Shown piece by piece: positions 1 to 7,529 of a stretch of 13,324 nucleotides of DNA. Position 1 is the stretch's first letter; the number at the start of each line of letters is the position of its first letter. The notes beneath the pieces were generated by a model, which worked only from the letters and a program-made list of their open reading frames with translations, ran no database searches and was not told the DNA's origin. Made by a program: the position numbers and the translations under genes. Origin of the DNA: Acidobacteriota bacterium (GTDB lineage: Bacteria; Acidobacteriota; Thermoanaerobaculia; Multivoradales; JAHEKO01); NCBI GenBank assembly GCA_027296385.1, contig JAPUJD010000125.1:1-13324 (forward strand). Direction: 5' to 3'.

Positions 1-1
1 G

Positions 2-256
2 AACCGGGAGCGCGTGGAGCTCAGGCAGGAGCTGACCTCGTCGGAGCCTGATAGGCAACGGGTGGAGGAGCTGGTCAGCAGCACCGGAGATCGCGCCGAG
101 GCGCTCGACCGTGCCTTCGCCGAGAACGTGCTCTTCGTTCGCGAGATGCTCGACGGTGCGCCGGAGCAGCGCTACATCCGATTCCTTGCCGAGATGTACA
201 GCCGCGAGCGTAGCGGCTGGCCGCCCGGCTCGCAGCGCCGGGACCGCCAGCGGTAG
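2..256 (+). CDS. C-terminal part of a Spy/CpxP-like (periplasmic heavy-metal sensor type) helical protein, 5' end outside window
   Basis: The reading frame is open from the left edge and stops at TAG 254-256, so the start lies outside the window. The 84 visible residues are charged and helical. They carry a pattern seen near the C-terminus of the Spy/CpxP/heavy-metal-resistance family: an Arg/Glu-rich helix, then EPDRQRVEELV, a long helix with ALDRAFAENVLFVREML, then a PEQRYIRFLAEM segment. In that family such helices form a periplasmic hairpin that senses or chaperones under envelope or metal stress. The tail after this is Arg-rich and low in complexity. No signal peptide or metal-binding His/Cys cluster can be checked because the N-terminus is missing. 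The gene is convergent with the helicase gene downstream. The family call is by pattern and moderate only. Confidence 0.55.
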   Translation, partial: NRERVELRQELTSSEPDRQRVEELVSSTGDRAEALDRAFAENVLFVREMLDGAPEQRYIRFLAEMYSRERSGWPPGSQRRDRQR

Positions 257-280
257 GACGGGCGGACACCGCCGAGGCAC

Positions 281-320
281 GAGTCTGGATTCCGGCTTTC
301 GCCGGAATGACGGTGGACTC
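281..320. repeat. REP-like palindromic hairpin between convergent genes
   Basis: A perfect 8-bp inverted repeat, ATTCCGGC (289-296) and GCCGGAAT (301-308), has a TTTC loop. Outer arms GAGTC (281-285) and GACTC (316-320) extend the symmetry. The flanks TGG before and GACGG after match a dispersed bacterial repeat family whose translated form reads VIPAKAGIQ on the minus strand. It sits in the 96-bp gap between two converging genes, a typical place for such elements, where the hairpin could halt transcription or protect mRNA 3' ends. There is no T-run, so it is not a classical intrinsic terminator. Other genomic copies cannot be seen from this window. Confidence 0.75.
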
Positions 321-352
321 CACACACGCCCAGGGCTCCGCCGAGCAGACTC

Positions 353-2773
353 TTAGGTGGTCGTTCGTGGGTTGGCGAAGAATTCGCGGGCGGCTGTCGC
401 TGGGTCTCCCACGAGGTGTTCGATGCCCCCATCCTCGGTCCAGTCCGCCGGTAGGTACTGGCGGTAGGGTGAGGTCAGGAAGCGTTCGTCGAGGAGGGCG
501 ACGATGCCGCTGTCGTCGGCCGACCGGATCAGCCGGCCAGCCGCCTGGACGACGCGGGTCATGCCGGGGACGACGAAGGCGTATTCGAAACCGCGCTCGA
601 ACTGCTCCTCATAGTAGCGCTTGAGCAGCTCGCGTTCGAGACTGACACCGGGCAGACACGGGCCGATCACCGCCACGGCCTTGAGCATGTCGCCCGGGTA
701 GTCCACACCCTCGGCGAAGACGCCGCCGGCGACCGCCAAGAGCAGCACGTCGCCGGCGAGGCTGGTGCGCAAAGCGTCGAGCAGGAGCTCGCGCTCGCGG
801 TCGCTGTCGAGGCGCGACTGGATCAACACCCGCTTGCCCGGCACCTGGAGGTGGCGCCCGACCTCGTCGAGGAACTTGTAGCTCGGGAAGAGCGCCAAGC
901 AGTTGCCGGGGACGTTGGCGGCCAGCTCCCCGAGCCGATGGGCGATGGGCTGGTAGTTGTCGGGCCGCTGACGCCAGGTGGTGGCCACCGAGTCGTCGAT
1001 GACGAGCCGCCGGTTCTCCGCCGGGAACGGAGTCGGCAGGGTCACGTGATCGAAGCGGTCGCGGTCGAAACCCAAGAGGTCGCGGTAGAACTCGATCGGC
1101 GAGAGGGTGGCCGACAACCCGATGACGCTGTGGGTGCGGTTGATCAGGGCGCCGAGCTGGCGACTCGGGTCTTTGCACAGGATGCGGATCGCGGTGCCGT
1201 CGGGCCCGCGTTCGGCATACTGGCTGAAGGCCGGGCCGTCGGCGATGACCATGCTGTTGAGAAAGCGCAGCAGGTCGAAATAGAGCGTCACGAAGGGATC
1301 GCGAGCGCGAAAGGTCGAGGTGTCGCGCCGATGTTCGAGATAGTCGATGAAGACCTCGTCGAAGTCGACCCTCAGGGCGAAGAGGTCGTCTTCGGGCAGG
1401 GCGATCTCGGCCGCCCGGGCGTTGCCCCCGACGTCGTCGAGCGCCGCTGCCGTCGTGCTTTCGATCAGGGCCGTGAGGCGGTGGGTCAAGGCGACGATGC
1501 GGCGGTGCACGGAGGAGCCGCCGACCAAGCCCTCGGCCACCAGCCGGGACTCTTGGGTCGTCAGGGCGGGGCTGTAGTAGCCGCGGCCACGCTCGACCAG
1601 ATTGTGGATCTCGTCGACGACGAGGATGACGTCGGAGAGGTCGTTGTCGCCGCTGAAGTCGGTCAGCCCGACGTAGGGATCGAAAGCGTAGTTGTAGTCG
1701 CACACGACGACCTGCACGCCGTGTGCGAGCTCGAGGCTGACCTCGAAGGGGCAGACCTCGGCCCCCCGGGCGGCCTCGAAGATGCCATCCGGCAGCAGGG
1801 TCGTGGCGCTCGTTCTGAGGTGGCGCACGACCTGCGAACTGTGGAGCTTGGCGTAGTAGTCACGGGCATAGGGACAGTACTCCTCGTGGCACAGGACCTC
1901 GTCGTTGGCGCACATCTTGGCCTTGGCTCGCAGCTGCAGAGTGTGGAAGACGTCCTCCCGATTGAGCAGCTCGAGTACGCTTGTCGCCATCGACTGTTGC
2001 AGTGTCTTGGCTGTCAGTACGAACACGCGCTTGTCGTGCTTGAGGGCGTAGCGCAGGGCGGGGTAGAGGGCGGCGACCGTCTTGCCGATGCCGGTCGGCG
2101 CTTCGAGGAGGAGATGGCCGGCGTGCTCGAGCGTCTGGTCGATGGCGTCGATGATGCGCTCCTGTCCGGGCCGCATCGATTCGTACGGGAACTCCAGCCG
2201 CTCGCCCGCCCCGCGCCGGCTCGCCAGGGCCGCGTGTTTCTCCTCGTACTCGCTCAGCAACCGATCGAGACGTTGCTTGACACCCCGCTCGAGGCGACCG
2301 AGCTCGAGCTCCACCTCGTTTCGGTCCACTACCTCGCTGCCGATCTCGATCAGCACGAGCTCGGCGGCGACCCGTTCGTGGCCCTCTCGCGCCAGTATCC
2401 AGGCATAGAGCCGCGCCTGCTGTTCGTAGAGCTGCCGCACGGCGCTCGCGAGAGCCCCGTCGCGCCGTACGGACTTGATCTCCTCGACCACCAGCACGCC
2501 GTCCGCGGCCTTGCGCAGCCCGTCGGCCCGGCCATGGATCGTGACTTCCCAGCCGCGGTGGCTGAGAGTGGTCGAGAGGGCCACCTCGCGCCGGTAGGTC
2601 GAGTCGGTGGCGAGCGCCTGCTCCTGGTAGTGCGAGTGGATCGCCTGGCCGAGCCACATGCGCTCGTAGCCGCCGCGGTTGGCGAAGCCGAGGCTCTTTT
2701 GCAGTCGCGTATCGAGGAGATCCGCGACGGCGAGCTCGAGAGTGAAATTCTCGCCGTCGAATCTCGGCGCCAT
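353..2773 (-). CDS. PD-(D/E)XK nuclease fused to an iron-sulfur XPD/DinG-type ATP-dependent DNA helicase
   Basis: This 806-residue protein should unwind and possibly cut DNA during repair or recombination. Residue numbers count from a GTG two codons upstream of the chosen ATG. Residues 1-190 look like a RecB/Cas4-type nuclease: G44xxxH48, D86, E100-x-K102 and Q121xxxY125 match its metal and DNA-binding motifs. The superfamily-2 helicase follows: Walker A EAPTGIGKT (226-234), DEIH box (389-392), GLSATLS (554-560), GVFAEGVDYPG (686-696) and QAAGRLIR (745-752). Cysteines 290, 297, 302 and 343 lie between Walker A and the DEIH box, where XPD and DinG bind a 4Fe-4S cluster. Every motif looks intact. 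ATG 2773 is preferred over GTG 2779 because TAAACT ends six bases before it; there is no Shine-Dalgarno. The gene is divergent from hflK. The helicase class is certain; substrate and polarity are not visible. Confidence 0.95.
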   Translation of the reverse strand: MAPRFDGENFTLELAVADLLDTRLQKSLGFANRGGYERMWLGQAIHSHYQEQALATDSTYRREVALSTTLSHRGWEVTIHGRADGLRKAADGVLVVEEIKSVRRDGALASAVRQLYEQQARLYAWILAREGHERVAAELVLIEIGSEVVDRNEVELELGRLERGVKQRLDRLLSEYEEKHAALASRRGAGERLEFPYESMRPGQERIIDAIDQTLEHAGHLLLEAPTGIGKTVAALYPALRYALKHDKRVFVLTAKTLQQSMATSVLELLNREDVFHTLQLRAKAKMCANDEVLCHEEYCPYARDYYAKLHSSQVVRHLRTSATTLLPDGIFEAARGAEVCPFEVSLELAHGVQVVVCDYNYAFDPYVGLTDFSGDNDLSDVILVVDEIHNLVERGRGYYSPALTTQESRLVAEGLVGGSSVHRRIVALTHRLTALIESTTAAALDDVGGNARAAEIALPEDDLFALRVDFDEVFIDYLEHRRDTSTFRARDPFVTLYFDLLRFLNSMVIADGPAFSQYAERGPDGTAIRILCKDPSRQLGALINRTHSVIGLSATLSPIEFYRDLLGFDRDRFDHVTLPTPFPAENRRLVIDDSVATTWRQRPDNYQPIAHRLGELAANVPGNCLALFPSYKFLDEVGRHLQVPGKRVLIQSRLDSDRERELLLDALRTSLAGDVLLLAVAGGVFAEGVDYPGDMLKAVAVIGPCLPGVSLERELLKRYYEEQFERGFEYAFVVPGMTRVVQAAGRLIRSADDSGIVALLDERFLTSPYRQYLPADWTEDGGIEHLVGDPATAAREFFANPRTTT

Positions 2774-2779
2774 GACCAC

Positions 2780-2785
2780 AGTTTA
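2780..2785 (-). promoter_or_regulatory. Putative -10 box (TAAACT) of the helicase gene
   Basis: On the minus strand TAAACT fits the TANNNT form of a sigma-70 -10 element and ends six bases before ATG 2773. That spacing would put the transcription start at or next to the start codon. No ribosome binding site precedes the ATG, which suits a leaderless mRNA. I see no good -35. This is a motif match only. Confidence 0.35.
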
Positions 2786-2833
2786 ACCCGCGACTGGGCT
2801 TTCGCGTGGGTAGACCTGGCAGGCTCTGTGGGA

Positions 2834-2839
2834 TAGCCT
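2834..2839 (+). promoter_or_regulatory. Putative -10 box (TAGCCT) of hflKC
   Basis: TAGCCT fits TANNNT and ends seven bases before the GTG start of hflK. Seventeen bases upstream lies TAGACC, which matches four of six positions of the TTGACA -35 consensus. No Shine-Dalgarno precedes the GTG, so a leaderless transcript is plausible. The 67-bp gap would then hold two divergent promoters. Confidence 0.35.
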
Positions 2840-2846
2840 CTCGGTC

Positions 2847-3848
2847 GTGACGAACGGTAACCGACCGATCATCGAACTGCCGCAGATGCCGAAGCTTCCC
2901 AAGTTGCCGAAGGGTGGGCTACAGATCGGCGCGATTGCCATCGTGGCGTTGTTTCTCGTCACCTCGAGCTTCTACCAGGTCGACCCGGAGGAGGTCGGCA
3001 TCGTGCTGCGCTTCGGCAAGTTCACCGCGGAAACCACGCCCGGCCTGCACCTCAAGCTGCCCTTCGGCATCGATCGGGTGATCAAGGTGCCGGTACAGCG
3101 CCAGCTCAAGCAGGAGTTCGGCTTCCGCACGGTGAGCGCCGGCGTGCGCAGCGAGTTCCGACGGGCCACGGGCGAGTCGAACATGCTGACCGGCGACCTC
3201 AACGCCGCCGTCGTCGAGTGGGTCGTGCAGTACCGGGTCGACAATCCCTACAACTACCTCTTCCGGGTCCGCGACGTCGGCAATACTCTGCGCGATCTGT
3301 CGGAGGCGGTGATGCGCCAGGTTGTCGGCGATCGTACCGTGGACGAGGTGCTCACCATCGGTCGCCAGGAGGTGGCGGATCTCGTCGAGCAGCGCCTCCA
3401 GGAGCTCTGCACGCAGTACGAGACGGGGATCAGGATCGAGCAGGTCGTGCTCCAGGACGTGACGCCGCCCGATCCGGTCAAGCCGTCCTTCAACGAGGTC
3501 AACCAGGCCGAGCAGCAGCGTGAGACGCTGATCAACCAGGCGCAGTCCGAGTACAACAAGGTCATCTTCCGCGCCCAGGGCGAGGCCCAGCAGACGATCG
3601 AGCAGGCGGAAGGCTACGCCATCGACCGCGTCAACCGGGCGGAGGGTGAGGCCAACCGCTTCGTCGCGGTCTTCACCGAGTATCGCAAGGCGCCGCAGGT
3701 GACCCGCAAACGGCTCTACCTCGAAACCCTCGCCGACGTGCTGCCGAAGATGGGCAGCAAGATCATCATCGATGAGGACCTGACCGGCGTGCTGCCGCTG
3801 CTCAACCTGCAAGGCGCGCCACGACGGGAAGAGGGGGGCGGCAACTGA
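2847..3848 (+). CDS. hflK: FtsH protease activity modulator HflK
   Basis: This 333-residue SPFH (stomatin/prohibitin-type) membrane protein is the HflK partner of HflC. Together they form a large cage-like assembly around the membrane protease FtsH and limit its activity on membrane proteins. A short cytoplasmic N-terminus with a Pro/Lys-rich stretch (residues 12-24) precedes one membrane helix at about 25-42. The SPFH core follows, beginning QVDPEEVGIVLRFGKF and including PGLHLKLPFGID. After it comes a Glu/Gln/Ala-rich coiled coil at about 220-275, then the family's conserved region around RLYLETLADVLPKMGSKIII. The length is somewhat short for the family because the Gly-rich N-terminus common in proteobacterial HflK is reduced. 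The start is GTG. Its stop overlaps the hflC start by one base (TGATG), so the two are translationally coupled. Confidence 0.96.
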   Translation: MTNGNRPIIELPQMPKLPKLPKGGLQIGAIAIVALFLVTSSFYQVDPEEVGIVLRFGKFTAETTPGLHLKLPFGIDRVIKVPVQRQLKQEFGFRTVSAGVRSEFRRATGESNMLTGDLNAAVVEWVVQYRVDNPYNYLFRVRDVGNTLRDLSEAVMRQVVGDRTVDEVLTIGRQEVADLVEQRLQELCTQYETGIRIEQVVLQDVTPPDPVKPSFNEVNQAEQQRETLINQAQSEYNKVIFRAQGEAQQTIEQAEGYAIDRVNRAEGEANRFVAVFTEYRKAPQVTRKRLYLETLADVLPKMGSKIIIDEDLTGVLPLLNLQGAPRREEGGGN

Positions 3849-4783
3849 TGCTTCGCGGTCTGGTCATCGTCGTGGCTCTTGTCGCCGTCCTGGCGCTCTC
3901 CGGTGCGGCCTATGTCATCAACGAAGCCGAACAGGCGATCGTCACTCAGTTTGGCCAGCCCGTCGGCGACCCGGTGACTGCGCCGGGGCTGCATTTCAAG
4001 GTGCCGTTCATCCAGAAGGTGCACCGGTTCGACAAGCGTTTCCTGGAGTGGGACGGCGATCCCAACGAGCTCACCACCAAGGACAAGCGGTTCATCTTCG
4101 TCGATACGCTGGCGCGCTGGCGGATCACCGATGCGTTGCTCTACTTCCAGCGTCTGCAGGACGAACGGCGGGCTCAGAGCCGGCTCGACGACATCCTCGA
4201 CGGCGAGACTCGCAACGCTATCGCCAACCACGACCTCGTGGAGGTGGTGCGGACGAGCAACCGTGAGCCGGCGCAGGACGAGTCGAGCTTCGAGCAGGTG
4301 CAAACGACGCTGGCGCAGATCGAGGTCGGGCGCGAGAAGATCCGCCTCGAGATCTTGACCAAGGCCCAGTCGCGCACGAGCGACCTCGGGATCGAGATCC
4401 TCGACTTCCAGCTCAAGCGCATCAACTACGTCGAGGACGTGCGGCAGAAGGTCTACCAGCGCATGATCGCCGAGCGCGTTCGCATCGCCGACCGCTATCG
4501 CTCCGAGGGCGAGGGCGAAGCGGCGCGGATCAGCGGTGAGCGCGAGCGCGAGCTCAAGCGCATCGAGTCCGAGGCCTACCGCACGGCGCAGGAGATCGTC
4601 GGCCGGGCGGACGCCAGGGCGACCGAGATCTACGCCTCGGCCTACGATCAGTCGGCCGATTCGCGCCGGTTCTACGAGTTTCTAAAGACGATGGAGACGC
4701 TGCGGGCGACGGCCAGCAGCGAGACCTCGATCGTGCTCTCGACCGATGGCGAGTTCTACAGTTTCCTCAAGGATTCAGGGTAG
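3848..4783 (+). CDS. hflC: FtsH protease activity modulator HflC
   Basis: This 311-residue protein is the second subunit of the HflK-HflC complex that surrounds and regulates FtsH in the inner membrane. One N-terminal membrane helix at about residues 4-23 is followed by the SPFH domain. HflC-typical segments include EQAIVTQFGQPVGDPVTAPG, PGLHFKVPF and KRFLEWDGDPNELTTKDKR. A charged coiled coil (RIADRYRSEGEGEAARI onward) leads to the conserved C-terminal part with YEFLKTMETLRA and STDGEFYSFLK. ATG 3848 overlaps the hflK stop, and a purine-rich GAAGAGGGGGG run inside the end of hflK can serve as ribosome binding site. The order hflK then hflC is the usual one. A 45-bp gap separates it from the peptidoglycan carboxypeptidase gene, so co-transcription is possible. 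Confidence 0.96.
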   Translation: MLRGLVIVVALVAVLALSGAAYVINEAEQAIVTQFGQPVGDPVTAPGLHFKVPFIQKVHRFDKRFLEWDGDPNELTTKDKRFIFVDTLARWRITDALLYFQRLQDERRAQSRLDDILDGETRNAIANHDLVEVVRTSNREPAQDESSFEQVQTTLAQIEVGREKIRLEILTKAQSRTSDLGIEILDFQLKRINYVEDVRQKVYQRMIAERVRIADRYRSEGEGEAARISGERERELKRIESEAYRTAQEIVGRADARATEIYASAYDQSADSRRFYEFLKTMETLRATASSETSIVLSTDGEFYSFLKDSG

Positions 4784-4828
4784 GCGGTAGCTAGTCGTTC
4801 GACTCCGAGTGACCGAGCGCGCCGCGCC

Positions 4829-6289
4829 ATGAGCCCCCGAGGTCGCGCTCGCGCGGTTGTCGTCGTGCTCGGCGGCTTCCTGCCGGCGGCGGTCTTCGGC
4901 CTCTACAACGAGCTCACGGCGGCGGCCGAGAGCGCCCGCCGGGTCGCCCCGGCCTTGGGCATCCACATCGTCGACGTCGAAACCGGCGAGACGGTCTACG
5001 CCTTTGAGCCCGACCGCCAGCGCATCGTGGCCTCGAACACCAAGCTCCTGACCTCCGCCGCGGCCGTCGACCGCCTGACGCCGGGTTACTTCATCGAGAC
5101 CGCGCTGCAGGCCCGGGGCCTGGTGATCGACGGCGAGCTCTTGGGCGACCTCGCCGTGGTCGGTGCCGGAGACCCGACCATCTCCGGTCGGCACTACGGT
5201 GACGACCCGCTGTTCATCTTCCGACGTTGGGGCGAGCAGCTCAGAGGCGCCGGCATCGACCGCGTCCGCGGCGATCTGGTACTGGTCCACGGCCTCTTCG
5301 AGTCCCGACAGATCCATCCCGACTGGCCGCGCGATCAGCTCCACAAGTGGTACGAGGCGCCGGTGTCGGCGCTCTCCTTCAACGACAATTGCGTCTGGGT
5401 CTGGGTGCGTCCGGGCGCGACGCCCGGGGCGCCGGCTCAGGTGGAGGTGACTCCCGACCTGGCGACGGTCAGGATCCGCAACCGCGCCCGCACGACCAGC
5501 AGGAAGCGCAATCACAAGATCGCGGTCGATCGGAAGCCAGGTAGCGACGTGATCGAGGTCTCGGGCTGGGTCTACCGCGGCGCCGAGCCCTTCGTCGTCG
5601 CGGTGACCGTGCCCGACCCGGAGCTCTTCTTCGGTCAGGCACTACGAGCGGGGCTGGGGCAGGCCGGCGTGACGATCGAGGGCGAGCTGCGCATCGAGCC
5701 GCGGCTGCCGGATGCGACCTGGAGGCGGCTGGCACTGCATCGAACGAGCCTGCCGACCGTGCTCGAGGTCGTCAACAAGCGAAGCCAGAACTTCTACGCC
5801 GAGACCCTGCTCAAGCTCCTCGGGGCCGAAGGCTGCGGCGAGGGCAGTTGGCGCTCCGGGATCGAGGTGGTCGCTTCGTTCCTCGAGGGGCTGGGTATCG
5901 AGCGCGGCACCTATTCGTACGTCGACGGTTCGGGCATGAGCCGCAACAACCGCTTCTCGCCCCGGCAGTTCACGACTCTGCTGCGCCATATGTACTTCCA
6001 CCCCCACGGGCGGTCCTACATGCAGTCGCTGGCCTACAGCGGTGAGTCGGAGCTCGAGCCGCCGTGGATGAGCTCGTCGCTGTCGGAGCGTTTCGAGGAG
6101 GACCGGTACCAGCGAAACGTGCTGGCCAAGACGGGCGGGCTCAACGGCGTCTCGACCCTCTCAGGCTACGCCAAGGCCCAGTCAGGCAAGGTCTACGCTT
6201 TCTCGATACTCTGCAATTCGGCATCGGCGCGCTGGCGCGCCAGGCAGGCTCAGGACCGTATTGTCCGGACCCTGATAGATCGCGGGTGA
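4829..6289 (+). CDS. dacB: PBP4-type D-alanyl-D-alanine carboxypeptidase/endopeptidase (peptidase S13)
   Basis: This enzyme should trim terminal D-Ala from peptidoglycan stem peptides and cut cross-links in the periplasm. The 486 residues start with a positively charged stretch and a hydrophobic segment (about 9-25), an export signal or membrane anchor. The three active-site motifs are present: S69-N-T-K72 with the nucleophilic serine, S319-Q-N321 in VNKRSQNFYAETLLK, and K434-T-G436. The S13-specific regions GDLAVVGAGDPTISG and PVSALSFNDN are also clear. The long stretch between the first two motifs is the insertion typical of PBP4. There is no clear Shine-Dalgarno before ATG 4829; the start is chosen because it gives a proper signal sequence. 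The phosphatase gene begins seven bases after the stop, so the two are probably one operon, perhaps with hflKC. Confidence 0.94.
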   Translation: MSPRGRARAVVVVLGGFLPAAVFGLYNELTAAAESARRVAPALGIHIVDVETGETVYAFEPDRQRIVASNTKLLTSAAAVDRLTPGYFIETALQARGLVIDGELLGDLAVVGAGDPTISGRHYGDDPLFIFRRWGEQLRGAGIDRVRGDLVLVHGLFESRQIHPDWPRDQLHKWYEAPVSALSFNDNCVWVWVRPGATPGAPAQVEVTPDLATVRIRNRARTTSRKRNHKIAVDRKPGSDVIEVSGWVYRGAEPFVVAVTVPDPELFFGQALRAGLGQAGVTIEGELRIEPRLPDATWRRLALHRTSLPTVLEVVNKRSQNFYAETLLKLLGAEGCGEGSWRSGIEVVASFLEGLGIERGTYSYVDGSGMSRNNRFSPRQFTTLLRHMYFHPHGRSYMQSLAYSGESELEPPWMSSSLSERFEEDRYQRNVLAKTGGLNGVSTLSGYAKAQSGKVYAFSILCNSASARWRARQAQDRIVRTLIDRG

Positions 6290-6296
6290 GAAGAGC

Positions 6297-7529
6297 ATGA
6301 GCGAAGCGGCCAGGGGCTCGCGTCACGGGAGCCTGCTGCGGCAGGTCGAGGCCCTGGTCGCCTCGATCGAGTCCGACGAGGGCTCCAAGTCGGTCTACGA
6401 CATCGCCTCTCAGGTAGTGCAGCGCTTCGGTGAAGAGCTCGGTCTCACCGGTGGCAGGATCTACGACCGGGACGGCTCCGACTACGTGCTGACGGCGACC
6501 TTCCCGGACGGGGAACGGGCGTTGCCCGAGGTCCGGATTCCCGATACCTACGGGCCGATCGACATCGTCCTGCAACATCGCTTCGTCTACATGCAGCCTG
6601 GAGACCCCGGGCTCGACCCTGACCTCGAGGCCGCCATAGGAGCCGGCGAGTTTGCCGCGATCTGGGTCAACAGCGAGGTGTGCGATTGCATCCTCGCCTT
6701 CGACGTCGCACCGGACGCCGAGAGCGACGACATCCGTTTCTCCCTCTCGATTCTGCGCTACAGCATCAACCACCGATTGCGGGAGACCTGGCTCGGCGGG
6801 GTGCTCCGCGAGGCCCGGATGATCCAGACCTCGATCCTACCTCGACGCTCGCCGAGTTACGGCGAATTCGATCTCGCCGGGCAGAGCCGACCTATCGAGG
6901 TCGTCGGCGGAGACTTCTACGATTTCATTCCCATCACTCCGAAGATCCTCGGACTGGCCATCGCTGACGTCACCGGTCACGGCCTGCCCGCCGCTCTGCA
7001 GACGCGGGATATCTACATGGGCCTGAGAATGGGCCTGTCGCGCGACCTGAAGATCATCCGCACGGTGGAGAGGCTCAATCGCATTGTCAGCCGTAGCACC
7101 CTGACGAGCCGGTTCGTCTCGATGTTCTACGGCGAGCTCGAGCTCAACGGGCTCTTCATCTACGTCAACGCGGGGCATCCGGCGCCTTTCCACATCGATC
7201 GCGAAGGCAAGGCGACGGCGCTGTCCGAGGGCGGACCGGTGTTGGGTCCCCTGCCCGACGCCAGCTACGAGCGCGGCATGATCCGCTTGGCCCCCGGTGA
7301 CTGCCTCGTGCTCTATACCGACGGCATGGTCGAGACCGAGGGCGAGGTCGATGGTGTCACCGAGGAGTACGGTGTCGAGCGGCTCCTGTCCAAGGCTCGG
7401 GAGTGCTCGAGTCTCTCGGCTGCCGAGACCGTCGACGCGATCTTCCGCGACGTCGAGGAGTTCGCTTCAGCGGACCGCCCTGCCGACGATCGCACGATGG
7501 TCGTGCTGAAGTACCCTGAGAAGAGCTAG
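6297..7529 (+). CDS. SpoIIE/RsbU-type PP2C serine phosphatase with N-terminal GAF-like sensor region
   Basis: This 410-residue predicted cytoplasmic regulator should dephosphorylate serine on a partner such as an anti-sigma-factor antagonist. No such partner is encoded in the window. Residues 30-160 form an alpha/beta region resembling a divergent GAF domain, with a CDC pair (129-131) but no ligand motif I recognise. A linker helix, LGGVLREARMIQTSILPRR, is the usual lead-in to SpoIIE domains. The metal-binding motifs are complete: VVGGDFYD (202-209), ADVTGHG (223-229), NAGH (291-294), TDG (341-343) and DD (397-398). GAGAAG overlapping the stop of the upstream gene lies just before ATG 6297 and serves as ribosome binding site, implying coupling to dacB. 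The family and an active catalytic core are secure; the target is unknown. Confidence 0.93.
   Translation: MSEAARGSRHGSLLRQVEALVASIESDEGSKSVYDIASQVVQRFGEELGLTGGRIYDRDGSDYVLTATFPDGERALPEVRIPDTYGPIDIVLQHRFVYMQPGDPGLDPDLEAAIGAGEFAAIWVNSEVCDCILAFDVAPDAESDDIRFSLSILRYSINHRLRETWLGGVLREARMIQTSILPRRSPSYGEFDLAGQSRPIEVVGGDFYDFIPITPKILGLAIADVTGHGLPAALQTRDIYMGLRMGLSRDLKIIRTVERLNRIVSRSTLTSRFVSMFYGELELNGLFIYVNAGHPAPFHIDREGKATALSEGGPVLGPLPDASYERGMIRLAPGDCLVLYTDGMVETEGEVDGVTEEYGVERLLSKARECSSLSAAETVDAIFRDVEEFASADRPADDRTMVVLKYPEKS

Noticed and set aside
851..2836. A 661-codon open frame on the plus strand opposite the helicase gene
   Set aside because: It is a stop-poor shadow typical of GC-rich DNA. The minus-strand protein carries every helicase and nuclease motif, and the plus-strand translation shows no family features.
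2919..3812. A 297-codon open frame antisense to hflK
   Set aside because: hflK on the plus strand is unmistakable; the antisense translation is Asp/Leu/Val-rich shadow sequence.
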